Shown: positions 26,027 through 35,119, counted from the first letter of the stretch. The stretch is DNA of 64,000 nt from [Eubacterium] eligens ATCC 27750 (GCF_000146185.1 NC_012778.1:1619001-1683000); one strand, 5' to 3'. Program-made: numbers and translations. Notes: generated from the letters alone by a model not told the origin.

Positions 26027-27817
26027 TTAACTCTGTATTGATTTCATCTGATAGAACTCGCCTTTAAGTTCCATAAGCTCATCATATGTTCCATATTCAA
26101 CACAATGGCCATCCGCTATTACTGCTATTCTGTCTGCACCCTTTATAGTTGATAATCTGTGTGCAACTATAAATGTTGTCCTGTCTTTAGTAAGATTATT
26201 AAGTGCCTCCTGAATAAGCTTCTCGGATATACTGTCTAATGCCGATGTTGCCTCATCAAGAACTATTACCTTAGGATTTCTCATAAGTGCCCTTGCGATT
26301 GATACACGCTGTCTCTGGCCTCCTGAAAGCTTTCCTCCATGTTCTCCGACAACTGTGTCTAATCCATCCGGAAGTGAATCTATAAGATCTCTTAAATTAG
26401 CTGCGTCAACAACTTTGTTAAGTGTATCTTCATCAACATCATCTATTCCATATGTTATATTATCTCTTATAGTACCTGAGAATAATATTGATGTCTGCGG
26501 TACAACCGCCAGATGCTTTCTATAACTTCTAAGATCAATATCTCTGATATCATGTCCATCAATTGTAACAACTCCGTCTGTGGCGAAATTAAAGCCTATA
26601 ACAAGGTTAAGAATTGTAGATTTACCGGCTCCTGATTCTCCCACAAGTGCAATCGTCTGTCCCTTATCAACATGAAGATTAAGTTCATGAAGTACCGGTT
26701 TATCTGTATTATTATAGGCAAATCTGACATTTTTAAAATCAAACTCACCTTCTACACTATCAAGTGCTTCTTTTCCGTCATTACATTCAATATCTTCTTC
26801 AAGAAGTACTTCTCCAATAGAATTAACCGACTCAACGCCCTTGGCAATTACTGGTATAAGTGACATAAGTGATGATACCTGGCTTACTATTGTTGCAAAA
26901 TAACTTTGGTAAAGTGTAATATCTCCAGGACCAACACTTCCCTTTAAAGCAAGAAATCCTGTGAATCCCAGACACACAACCTGAAAAATCTGGAATATTG
27001 CCCATCCAACCGAGCCAAATAATGCCTGTATAACATCAAGCTTATAGCCTTTCTCAGCAACTGCAAAAAGCTGTCCGCTCATCTTGGTTACCTCTTCCTC
27101 TTCAAGTGCATGTGCCCTTGTAACCGGAATAAGCTCAACCATCTCCATAACCCTTGCAGATGTCTCTTCCATCTCTTTACGGAACTCGGTATTTCTCTTC
27201 TTCATAATATTTCTGAAAAATACCATAGTTGCCGCCGCAAGAGGTGTAGTAAGAAGAAAGAATAAGAATACTATAAGACTCTTTGATACCGTAACAAAAA
27301 GTGCAACTCCAATATTAAGTGCAATATTTAATATACTTAAAAACATCTGTGTTGATAGTGTCTCAACCGCCTCCACATCTCGCATTATCTTTGATTGCAG
27401 TCTGCCTGACTGTGTCTCTTTGTGATACGAAATTGAAAGCTGTTGCAGTTTCCTTACAAGTGCTTTTCTAAGTCCTGTTTCTGCATATCTCGTTGCTAAT
27501 GATTTATATCTTGTATACAGATAATTCATTGGCACATTAAGAGCAACTAATGCAACCATAATTATTGCCTGAATAATAATATTCTGTATAGTATCTGGCG
27601 AACCGCTTGTAATATCATTGATAATATTAGCCGTTACAATTGGCAGAACCCACACAGGGGCATGCTTTATAAAGAAAAATAATACCGCAAGAAAGAACTT
27701 ATTATAATTTCCCTTATAAAGCCCTATAAGTATCTTTAACGGATGCCCCTTATGTTTCCTATAGCACTCAATGAACCAATTCTCAACATCAATTCCCTTT
27801 GGTGCATGTAAATTCAT
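26027..27817 (-). CDS. ABC exporter half-transporter (permease fused to ATPase)
   Basis: The 596-residue protein has about six membrane helices in the first 330 residues, then an ATPase domain (about 355-590). The ATPase has Walker A GESGAGKST, signature LSGGQRQR, Walker B VIVLDEATSALD and the switch histidine in VAHRLST. This is the type IV exporter architecture of multidrug or lipid exporters and works as a dimer. It starts 30 bases after the GH28 gene with GAGG before its ATG, so it may share that transcript. The substrate is unknown, and a role in pectin use is not implied. Confidence 0.93.
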   Translation of the reverse strand: MNLHAPKGIDVENWFIECYRKHKGHPLKILIGLYKGNYNKFFLAVLFFFIKHAPVWVLPIVTANIINDITSGSPDTIQNIIIQAIIMVALVALNVPMNYLYTRYKSLATRYAETGLRKALVRKLQQLSISYHKETQSGRLQSKIMRDVEAVETLSTQMFLSILNIALNIGVALFVTVSKSLIVFLFFLLTTPLAAATMVFFRNIMKKRNTEFRKEMEETSARVMEMVELIPVTRAHALEEEEVTKMSGQLFAVAEKGYKLDVIQALFGSVGWAIFQIFQVVCLGFTGFLALKGSVGPGDITLYQSYFATIVSQVSSLMSLIPVIAKGVESVNSIGEVLLEEDIECNDGKEALDSVEGEFDFKNVRFAYNNTDKPVLHELNLHVDKGQTIALVGESGAGKSTILNLVIGFNFATDGVVTIDGHDIRDIDLRSYRKHLAVVPQTSILFSGTIRDNITYGIDDVDEDTLNKVVDAANLRDLIDSLPDGLDTVVGEHGGKLSGGQRQRVSIARALMRNPKVIVLDEATSALDSISEKLIQEALNNLTKDRTTFIVAHRLSTIKGADRIAVIADGHCVEYGTYDELMELKGEFYQMKSIQS

Positions 27818-27847
27818 GATTGTTCCTCATATTTCTATATATTTATA

Positions 27848-29404
27848 CTAATCTCTTTCAATCTTATCAACATTATCTGCCACAATTGCTTCTCCATCAC
27901 AGCCTTCAATATTGACATTCTTTAATATAAGTTTTTCTACATTACTTACAATAAGTCCCTGTCTGCTTGCTTCATCACAGCCAAGCATCATTGCTGCTAC
28001 ACCCGGCTTTGCATCTTTAGCATAGCTGAAGTTAATATTCTCAAATGTAAGCTTCTCAACTTTACTCTCTGGCAGACCGAATATATATGCACCTGCAACA
28101 TGGCAGTTTTTCGCATTGATATCCTTAAATGTAAGACTCTTAATTGAAGGTGTTCTGTCATCAACAGGAAGCGGCTTTCTAGAGCCAACATACTCTGTCT
28201 TTCCATCCGGATCACAGAAATAGAAACTGTTAACAACAAATGGTGTCATAACATTATCCATATCAATATTCTCAAACGAAATATCATCAAGTACAGATAA
28301 TTTACCACGACCTCTTCTTGTCTTAACTCTTAAACCTCTGTCTGTATTCATGAACATACAGTCTCTGATATGAACATCTTTAACTCCAGCTGCAATCTCG
28401 CTTCCTACTGTTACTGCACCGTGTCCGTCTCTCATACAGCACTGGCGTACTGTCATATCCTCTGTAGGAGTCTTTTCCTTCTGAGCCATATATATCTTGC
28501 CTGACTTGATTGCTATACAGTCATCGCCAACTGATATGTATGTTCCAAGTACAAGAACATCCTGACAGCTTTCCGGGTCAAGACCATCTGTGTTGTGTGA
28601 ATTAGCAGGATTAAGAATCTTAACATCAATAAACTTAAGATGTTTACTAAAATATGGGTGGATTGTCCATGATGGTGAATTCTGAACTGTAATTCCATGC
28701 ATAGTAACATTACTACAGTTATTGATAAAGAATAATCTTGGTCTCCACGCAGTATTTCTTATCTTACAATTCTTCCACCAGTTATCGTGAGTTGTACATC
28801 CATCAATAGTTCCTTCACCTGTAATTGTAACATTTGAACAGTTAATACCACATACAATTGCTGAAAACATATCCAGAGGATTGCCTTCCCATGTACCAAG
28901 ATTGTAATAATCTTTCTCATCGTATGTCTCAATCTGTCCCGGTAATATAGGGAACTTTTCTCTTTCTGTAAATGCTGAAAGTACTGCTCCTTTAGCAAGC
29001 TCAAGGTTAAGATTATCTTTTAAAAATATGCTTGATATCTTATAAACACCCTCTGGAACTAATACTCTGGAATCCTTAGGAGCTGCCATAATCGCACACT
29101 GGATTGCATTAGTATCATCATGTTCTCCATCACCATACGCACCAAATTCTCTGACATTAAGTGTTACATATTCATAATCTGTCTTAAATTCAACAGGTCC
29201 ATATTCTTTTCCTGCATACAAAGCTGAAATCTTATATTCTGTATCTGGCTTAAGACCATATATTGTTGTAACAACCTTTTCTGTCTTGCCATATTCTTCT
29301 CCATTAACCAGGAGTGTGTATTCTTCCTTTGAATAATACTTTCCACCGTCATCAAATTCTACTACAGCACTTCTTCCTGTTTTGATAACTAACTTTAACT
29401 CCAT
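27848..29404 (-). CDS. GH28 polygalacturonase, cytosolic (exo-type likely)
   Basis: GH28 enzymes hydrolyse alpha-1,4 galacturonic acid links of pectin. The 518-residue protein has all family motifs: NTDG with Asp273, GDDC with Asp294 and Asp295, GHG with His328, and RVK shortly after. They sit on the parallel beta-helix. The first 80 residues look like a small fibronectin-III-type domain, typical of exo-acting bacterial members. There is no signal peptide, so it should digest imported oligogalacturonides inside the cell. GGAGG precedes the ATG, which overlaps the upstream gene by 10 bases. Whether it is exo- or endo-acting is inference. Confidence 0.94.
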   Translation of the reverse strand: MELKLVIKTGRSAVVEFDDGGKYYSKEEYTLLVNGEEYGKTEKVVTTIYGLKPDTEYKISALYAGKEYGPVEFKTDYEYVTLNVREFGAYGDGEHDDTNAIQCAIMAAPKDSRVLVPEGVYKISSIFLKDNLNLELAKGAVLSAFTEREKFPILPGQIETYDEKDYYNLGTWEGNPLDMFSAIVCGINCSNVTITGEGTIDGCTTHDNWWKNCKIRNTAWRPRLFFINNCSNVTMHGITVQNSPSWTIHPYFSKHLKFIDVKILNPANSHNTDGLDPESCQDVLVLGTYISVGDDCIAIKSGKIYMAQKEKTPTEDMTVRQCCMRDGHGAVTVGSEIAAGVKDVHIRDCMFMNTDRGLRVKTRRGRGKLSVLDDISFENIDMDNVMTPFVVNSFYFCDPDGKTEYVGSRKPLPVDDRTPSIKSLTFKDINAKNCHVAGAYIFGLPESKVEKLTFENINFSYAKDAKPGVAAMMLGCDEASRQGLIVSNVEKLILKNVNIEGCDGEAIVADNVDKIERD

Positions 29405-30285
29405 AATACACCTCCATTGCTGCGTCCGTAATCCTGATAATCCCTGTTTCTTATATACTCACTGTAAGCTGTTATGTATGCTGCTGATACAGCTACACTG
29501 CTCTTATCCGCAACATGCTTATCAGTTGCTTTTTCAAAGATTTCCTCAGCCTTGGTTGCATATTTTTCAGTCTGTATAAGTTTCATACGGCATCCTTTCA
29601 ATACTGCATATGCATATATAAGCTTTATAAACTGCGAATCTGTATTATCAATTGTATCATTAAGAACTGAAACTGCTGCTTTATACATTTCTCTTATTCT
29701 TGCAAATATCTCATACAACGCCTGGTCCATAACTTCAAGTGTATCAACTGCTCCTGCTGCAAATAAAGCAAGTGCTTTTACAGCCTTAGCATCACCATCA
29801 TGTGCTGCCTTTCCTGCGTTCTCAAAGCATTCTGTATATATTGCATTATACTGCGCGATTATATCATTATAATGTTCTTTACCACCATCTTTTGTCTCAT
29901 AATTCATATAGAAGCTTAAAGCCTTAAATGCAGTGCATAAGCATCTGCCACCTTCCGCTCCTGTAAAATATCCTGATTCTGTTCTTGGCTGTCTCTCTGT
30001 CTGCTTAGCAATATTAACAGCAATATCATTCTTTCCAACACTGTAGCATGCATTACCATACATGTAATTAACAAGGTCATTCTCACCCATATTAATAGTA
30101 TTTTCCTGTATAAGCTTATCTAATTCACCTATAATAACATCCTTATATTCATCACTATGCTCTGCTGCTTCAAGTTTACCTAAAGCATTAAGAAGAAGTG
30201 CCTTATCAAATGCATCTGCTCCTTCAAGCCCGGTTTCTTTTAATACATTATTAATGTATCCTTTAATTTCAAAACTTTTATCCAA
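29395..30285 (-). CDS. Helical protein of unknown function in the pectin locus
   Basis: The 296-residue protein is almost entirely helix-forming, with regularly spaced helical hairpins (for example 95-160 and 180-245), as in alpha/alpha barrels or repeat proteins. I looked for GH88/GH105 unsaturated-uronyl hydrolase motifs and found no convincing catalytic pair, so no enzyme is claimed. Translation starts at TTG, supported by AGGAGG eight bases upstream and by the lack of an ATG near the N-terminus. It overlaps the GH28 gene by 10 bases, so the two are coupled. No signal peptide. Confidence 0.7.
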   Translation of the reverse strand: MDKSFEIKGYINNVLKETGLEGADAFDKALLLNALGKLEAAEHSDEYKDVIIGELDKLIQENTINMGENDLVNYMYGNACYSVGKNDIAVNIAKQTERQPRTESGYFTGAEGGRCLCTAFKALSFYMNYETKDGGKEHYNDIIAQYNAIYTECFENAGKAAHDGDAKAVKALALFAAGAVDTLEVMDQALYEIFARIREMYKAAVSVLNDTIDNTDSQFIKLIYAYAVLKGCRMKLIQTEKYATKAEEIFEKATDKHVADKSSVAVSAAYITAYSEYIRNRDYQDYGRSNGGVLWS

Positions 30286-30390
30286 GCCTTTTTCCTCCTA
30301 ACCAATATTTGTTTTATTGTATCATGTTAAACAGTATTATTCCACTATTTGACTGGTAATGACGAATAAAAATACAGTTTTTTCGCTTCT

Positions 30391-30522
30391 CGCGCTCGTA
30401 GCTCATACTCCAGAACTTCGTTCTGTCGTTGTCGCGGTGCTCCTCGAATATACAATCAAAAACACCAGCATATGCGAGCATAGCTGGTGCATTTGATTGT
30501 ACATTCTCATCGCTACTCGCGC
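30391..30522 (-). other. Structured intergenic element, possible dispersed repeat or RNA
   Basis: This stretch between the importer operon and the GH28 operon is full of palindromes. GCGCGAGTAGC (30522-30512) can pair with GCTACGAGCGCG (30402-30391) to close a multi-branch fold. One branch is a long stem (30446-30506) in which GAAT, TACAATCAAA and CACCAGC pair with their complements around a 12-13-base loop. Another is CAGAAC-GAA-GTTCTG (30411-30425). Its GC-rich words differ from the AT-rich flanks. No coding frame with a ribosome site was found in it. Confidence 0.5.
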
Positions 30523-30550
30523 AAAAAGGCGAGTCCATATGGACCCGCCT
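30523..30550 (-). terminator. Terminator of the LplABC-type importer operon
   Basis: Stem AGGCGGGTCC/GGACTCGCCT (one G-T pair) with ATAT loop, then TTTTT on the minus strand. It lies 24 bases after the last permease gene. Confidence 0.88.
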
Positions 30551-30573
30551 TAAATAAATTCAAAATATTAACA

Positions 30574-31440
30574 TTACTCCTTAACGGCACCTACGTTAAC
30601 ACCCTGTACGAAGTACTTCTGACAGAATGGGTAGATAATCATGAAAGGAAGAATAGCAATGATTGTAGCTGCATTACCAATTGTTTCCTGATTAACTGCG
30701 TCATCAACTGGAATATCACTATCAATAACCATGTTTCTTAACTGAATCTGGAAGTTGAACAGCTTATTCTTAGTAATATATAACTTGAAGTTTGTATAAT
30801 CATTCCAGAAACTAACTGCGAACATCAAACCAATTGATGCAAGAGCTGCCTTTGAAAGAGGAAGAACAATCTTAAAGAAAATTCCCATTGGAGAGCATCC
30901 ATCAATCTGAGCTGCCTCAAAAAGAGACTCTGGGATACCTTCAAAGAAGTTTCTCATAAGAACTAAGTTATATACATTGATTGACATTGGTAAAATAACT
31001 GCCCAAAGTGTATTCATTAATCCCAACTGCTTGATAACAAGGTACTTAGGAATCATACCACCATCGAAAATCATTGTGAAGAGAAGCATATAAGCGAAGA
31101 AGTTTCTTCCTGGCATCTCCCACTGAATTAATACATAACCACCAAGTGTTACAACTAAAAGTCCAACAAATGTACCAATAATTGTTGTAACAACTGAAAT
31201 CAAGAATGGTGTATATAAGCTTGATCTGGTTAATACGGCTGTATATCCACCCCATGTAAACTTAGATGGTAACCATACAAAGTTGTATGAAGTATTAGCA
31301 TCAATAGAACTGATAATTACTCGATAAATTGGTATCATAATCAAGCATGCAACAATAATAAAGAATATTGCATTAACTAATGGGAATATTTTAAATTTTT
31401 TCTTTTTCTTTTTGTAAACTAATGTTGTACTATCACTCAT
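30574..31440 (-). CDS. Carbohydrate ABC importer permease (LplC/MalG type)
   Basis: The 288-residue protein has six membrane helices and the permease EAA loop near 190-210 (EAAQIDGCSPMGIFFKIVLP), which docks the ATPase. It is the second permease of a type I sugar importer, together with the binding protein and other permease upstream. No ATPase gene is in the cluster, as is usual for LplABC and MsmEFG systems that share one MsmX-like ATPase encoded elsewhere. Next to the GH28 operon, pectin oligosaccharides are the likely substrate, by inference. GGAGG precedes the ATG. Confidence 0.93.
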   Translation of the reverse strand: MSDSTTLVYKKKKKKFKIFPLVNAIFFIIVACLIMIPIYRVIISSIDANTSYNFVWLPSKFTWGGYTAVLTRSSLYTPFLISVVTTIIGTFVGLLVVTLGGYVLIQWEMPGRNFFAYMLLFTMIFDGGMIPKYLVIKQLGLMNTLWAVILPMSINVYNLVLMRNFFEGIPESLFEAAQIDGCSPMGIFFKIVLPLSKAALASIGLMFAVSFWNDYTNFKLYITKNKLFNFQIQLRNMVIDSDIPVDDAVNQETIGNAATIIAILPFMIIYPFCQKYFVQGVNVGAVKE

Positions 31441-31453
31441 TATTTATTCCCTC

Positions 31454-32950
31454 CTATACAATACCACGTCCACGTACTTTCTTACTTGCCCAGTTACAAC
31501 CGAGAACTAAGATCATACCAACGAACGACTTAAATAAACCTACAGCAGTTGTATAACCATAATCTGAGTTACCACCACCGAATGTCTTAACATATACATA
31601 TGTCTGTAATACCTGTGACTTAGTATAAGTAATAGGTGACTGTAATACGAATACTGACTCAAACAGGTTCATAACCTTAGCAAGGTTAAGGATAAATACT
31701 GTAATAATAGTATTAGCAAGAGCTGGTAATGTAATATATATCAGTCTCTTAAATCTATTAGCACCATCAATCTGTGCAGCCTCATAAAGGTCTGGGCTGA
31801 TACCTGATAATGTAGCTAAGAATAAGATTGTTCCCCATCCTGTATCTTTCCAAACATTCATTACATAGAATGTTCCACGCCAGTACTGAGCAGAATTCAT
31901 GAAATCAATAGGTGTATCAATAAGACCCATGTTCATAAGAATTGAGTTTACTGGAGCGATATCATACGGTGCAAGCATCATCTTGAAAACTGAAGCAACA
32001 ACTACCCATGACATGAAATGTGGAAGGTAAATAATTGTCTGTACTGTCTTCTTGAAAATCATGTTTGTAATTTCATTTAAAAGAAGTGAAATTATAACAG
32101 CTGCGCCTGTATTTAAGAACAACTTAATAATTGACAAAATTAATGTATTTCTAAATGCCTGCCAGAAATATACATCGTTAGTAAACATTGTTACAAAATG
32201 GTAAAGTCCCATGTAATAAGGGTTACCAATGATATAACATGTAAATGCATAACGGCATCCAAGCATTGGCCAGTAGTTGAACAACATAATCATTACAAAT
32301 ACTGGTAAGAACATAAGGTAGAAACCTCTATAATAATAAATCTTATTAGAAAGGCTCTGATTTAATGAATTAGAAAGATACTTAGTATCAACATGAAGAT
32401 CTTTCTTAAATGGCTTCACAACATCAATGAAGCAACCTGCAATTGCAATAACAACACCAATTGCAAGAACAATTAATCCACATCCGATATGATATGAATT
32501 ACCATTATAACCATTGCTGAGAAGATCTGTAAGTGAATGAGGGACAAATTTAAGACCACCACCCATTACTTTTCCTTCAACACTGTTAAAGTCGAATGCA
32601 AGGAATGAAACAATTGTAATAACAACTGAAACTGCTACCGGAATAATAGACAGAATTTCTTTTCTTGCTACTACAAGAATAATTGCAACAACTATACATG
32701 CAATAAATAAATACCACATAACCGGCATACTGATATTCATGTAGCCGAAAGCATAAGCTTTAGGATATAATCCCAGTTTAATCTTCTCGCCTGACTGTAC
32801 CATTGGTAAAAGACTTGCAATAAGCATTACAACAAATCCAATGATAGCCATTACTCTTAAGTTTCCCTTTGGTTTTCCTATTGCTGTACCACACTTAGGG
32901 CAAACCTTTGCTTTCTTAGGAAGCTCTGTGTTACAAGATGGACACTGCAT
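31454..32950 (-). CDS. Carbohydrate ABC importer permease (LplB type) with N-terminal zinc ribbon and extra membrane domain
   Basis: The 498-residue protein is about 200 residues longer than a normal LplB/MalF permease. It begins with a zinc ribbon (Cys3, Cys6, Cys17, Cys20). Four extra membrane segments follow (about 30-50, 70-92, 97-117 and 158-182). A standard permease runs from about residue 205, with the EAA loop EAAQIDGANRFKRLIYITLP near 410. The reading frame is continuous, and no ribosome site is seen at the junction, so the fusion looks real. The ribbon would lie in the cytosol. Function of the added part is unknown. It lies between the binding protein and second permease genes. Confidence 0.9.
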   Translation of the reverse strand: MQCPSCNTELPKKAKVCPKCGTAIGKPKGNLRVMAIIGFVVMLIASLLPMVQSGEKIKLGLYPKAYAFGYMNISMPVMWYLFIACIVVAIILVVARKEILSIIPVAVSVVITIVSFLAFDFNSVEGKVMGGGLKFVPHSLTDLLSNGYNGNSYHIGCGLIVLAIGVVIAIAGCFIDVVKPFKKDLHVDTKYLSNSLNQSLSNKIYYYRGFYLMFLPVFVMIMLFNYWPMLGCRYAFTCYIIGNPYYMGLYHFVTMFTNDVYFWQAFRNTLILSIIKLFLNTGAAVIISLLLNEITNMIFKKTVQTIIYLPHFMSWVVVASVFKMMLAPYDIAPVNSILMNMGLIDTPIDFMNSAQYWRGTFYVMNVWKDTGWGTILFLATLSGISPDLYEAAQIDGANRFKRLIYITLPALANTIITVFILNLAKVMNLFESVFVLQSPITYTKSQVLQTYVYVKTFGGGNSDYGYTTAVGLFKSFVGMILVLGCNWASKKVRGRGIV

Positions 32951-33032
32951 TTTTTTACCTTCTTTCCTAATAATTTATCGTATGCCTACCAAATAAATAC
33001 AAAAAATACAAATTTCATAAGCAAATCTTTTC

Positions 33033-33073
33033 TCAATATAAGCGGCGCGGATTTCTCTGCGCCGCCATATTGA
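33033..33073 (-). other. Strong hairpin between binding-protein and permease genes
   Basis: TCAATAT (33033-33039) pairs with ATATTGA (33067-33073), and GCGGCGC (33042-33048) with GCGCCGC (33059-33065). There is no T run after it, so it is more likely an RNA-stability or partial-termination element that keeps binding-protein mRNA above permease mRNA than a full terminator. Confidence 0.6.
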
Positions 33074-33117
33074 ATATCTGATGCATCCGCATCTTAAATT
33101 CTTAACATTAAGTTAAA

Positions 33118-34782
33118 TTACTTAATTGTCTCATTTAATGACTCGATAACAGCTGTAACCTTAGCACCTACCTGGCTATTGTAATCAGCCATAGCCTCGT
33201 CATATGACTTAGTTCCAAGAACTACCTGTGAAAGAACTTCTACTCTCTTAGTATTGATATCTGTGATATTGTTACTAAGAACTTCTGTTGTAGGAAGAGC
33301 TTCAACCATTTCGCAGTTAGCATTGAACATCTTGTAGCATTCAGTAATAATTGGATCTTGAGCCTTGTGACCTGGATCTTCCTTATCTCCAAATCCAGCA
33401 ATTGCAAGATCTGGATCAATATGGTTCTTAGTTGTAAGTGTTGATGGTGTTTCTGGAGATGGAAGATTATGGAATTCTCCTTCTGCTGCTGTATAAGTCT
33501 TACCTTCTTTTCCATCCTTACCAGCTACTGTATATGTCTCTGCCTTATCATCCCAGTGTGTTCCCTTAGCGCCGTATTCCCAAGCTACCTGGATATCTCC
33601 ACCATCAAGCATTGTATCGATGAAGTACTTAAAGATTCCCTCAGCCTTTCCATTCTCATATGCCTTATATGTAATAGCCCAAGCTGGAGCAAGACGCTCT
33701 ACATACTTGCCAACTTCCTTGATAGGCTTGATAGCTACAAGGCTGTCTGTCTGATCTGGAAGTAATTTAGTAAGGTTCTTATCCCATGTACCAGCCCAGT
33801 ATGTAAATACTGAAGATGCAAGGTTAGCGTCCTTATTAGTAAACTTGTTACGAGCTTCCTTTGTTGAAGCATTCTGTGTAGCAGGATCAAGAATCTTGTC
33901 ATCAATTGCTGTCTTAAGTCTGTCCATAGCCTTCTTCATTGCTTCTTCTGAGAATCCATCTACATACTTTCCATCCTTAAGATAGAATGTGAACTGAGCA
34001 TCCTGATAGAATTCTGGAAGGTAGTTAGTATATGGAGCTTCTGGCTTGTTACCACCAGCAACAAAACCTGATGTAGAGATTACATAGTTCTTGTTAGATG
34101 ATGCTGCCTGAATCTTCTTAAGCATATCATAGTACTGATCATATGTCATTGTCTCATTAGCAACCTTATCTGGGTCTAATCCAGCTGCCTTTAATGCAGA
34201 AGCCTTTACATATGTACAGCATCCGTTACCACGTGTTGGTGAGAAGCCGTAAAGAGCCTTTGTTCCGTCTGGACCAGCAAGTACATTACCTGCCATAACA
34301 GCATCAGCCATATCAGTAAGTCTTCCTGAATTCTTAGTAGCTGACTGCTCCCAAGCATCTGTCATATCCCAAAGATATCCGTTTGATGCGAAGTTTGCAA
34401 GATAATCTGAGTTCAGAAGAACTACATCTGGAAGGTCTCCTGATGCGAATGTGTTCTTTACAGAGTCAGCGTAGCTTGAGTGATCTGGACGAATCCACTC
34501 AATATCAAGTCCTGTAAGTTCCTTATAATACTTATAGAACTCAGCAGCTCCGTTAGTTTCCTTAACAATAGTTCCGTCTACCATAACTGTAAACTTACCT
34601 GGCTTTTCAACTGAAGCCCAGTCAACTGTTTCCTTTTTGCTGTCTGTAGTGTTGTTCTTAGAACCACAAGCAACAAGTCCTACTACTGATGTAAGTGTTA
34701 AACCTACAGCAGCAAACTTCTTTAATGTCTTTTCATAAACCTTAAAACCCTCCTTATTTGGTTTTCGGGGCTTAACCCCCAT
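33118..34782 (-). CDS. Extracellular solute-binding lipoprotein of the LplA type, start disturbed
   Basis: The protein has a lipoprotein signal (hydrophobic run LKKFAAVGLTLTSVVGL, then VAC with the lipidated Cys) and a large type I binding domain of about 500 residues. It would catch oligosaccharides outside the membrane for the two downstream permeases. The start is unclear. The natural ATG at 34736, behind AAGGAGGG, is out of frame by one base, because ATGAAAAGAC has one A fewer than the expected MKKTLKKF reading. In-frame ATGs exist only upstream, at 34782 (used here) and 34812, neither with a good ribosome site. The 34812 codon lies before the predicted RNA start. Confidence 0.85.
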   Translation of the reverse strand: MGVKPRKPNKEGFKVYEKTLKKFAAVGLTLTSVVGLVACGSKNNTTDSKKETVDWASVEKPGKFTVMVDGTIVKETNGAAEFYKYYKELTGLDIEWIRPDHSSYADSVKNTFASGDLPDVVLLNSDYLANFASNGYLWDMTDAWEQSATKNSGRLTDMADAVMAGNVLAGPDGTKALYGFSPTRGNGCCTYVKASALKAAGLDPDKVANETMTYDQYYDMLKKIQAASSNKNYVISTSGFVAGGNKPEAPYTNYLPEFYQDAQFTFYLKDGKYVDGFSEEAMKKAMDRLKTAIDDKILDPATQNASTKEARNKFTNKDANLASSVFTYWAGTWDKNLTKLLPDQTDSLVAIKPIKEVGKYVERLAPAWAITYKAYENGKAEGIFKYFIDTMLDGGDIQVAWEYGAKGTHWDDKAETYTVAGKDGKEGKTYTAAEGEFHNLPSPETPSTLTTKNHIDPDLAIAGFGDKEDPGHKAQDPIITECYKMFNANCEMVEALPTTEVLSNNITDINTKRVEVLSQVVLGTKSYDEAMADYNSQVGAKVTAVIESLNETIK

Positions 34783-34802
34783 TTCGTTTTTTAGACATTG
34801 AT

Positions 34803-34831
34803 ATATTATCATTTTTGTACTATTTTAACAA
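34803..34831 (-). promoter_or_regulatory. Probable promoter of the importer operon
   Basis: TTGTTA (34831-34826), 17 bases, TAATAT (34808-34803). Transcription would start near 34796, about 60 bases before the expected natural start codon at 34736. Confidence 0.5.
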
Positions 34832-34990
34832 GACTAATTTTAATAAATATTGTATTTTTTTTGTGTTTTGTGTGAAACTCCAGTATTTATGCGGTTTGCC
34901 ATGTTCACATTTTTTTAATTTTTCTTAATTTTTTGTCTGAATTATTTCGTAAGAATACTTTTTCTTTCAATAACTATCATATTTTTATGT

Positions 34991-35020
34991 AAAAAATGCA
35001 CTAGCACACTCGCATTTTTT
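34991..35020 (-). terminator. Terminator of the YigZ-family gene
   Basis: AAAAAATGC/GCATTTTTT stem (34991-34999 with 35012-35020), flanked by further complementary ATGT/ACAT, T-rich on both sides. The 307-base gap 34813-35119 holds only this, the importer promoter and A/T-rich sequence. Confidence 0.6.
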
Positions 35021-35119
35021 ATGTTTTTTTACATCACTTTTACATATTATTCTTTTAGATTCACAAAAGTTGACCATTGTATTGTTATTTTTTACTACTG
35101 TTAATTTTTTATTCATATT

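Noticed and set aside
29395..30285. GH88/GH105 unsaturated uronyl hydrolase
   Set aside because: Locus context and helical pattern fit, but no convincing catalytic Asp pair or family motif could be seen.
30314..30538. 74-residue minus-strand frame across the palindromic element
   Set aside because: It has no ribosome site, runs through the importer terminator and follows the palindromes, so it is better seen as part of the structured element.
34860..34930. Catabolite (cre) site upstream of the importer operon
   Set aside because: TGGCAAACCGCATA was compared with the cre consensus and did not align without a gap.
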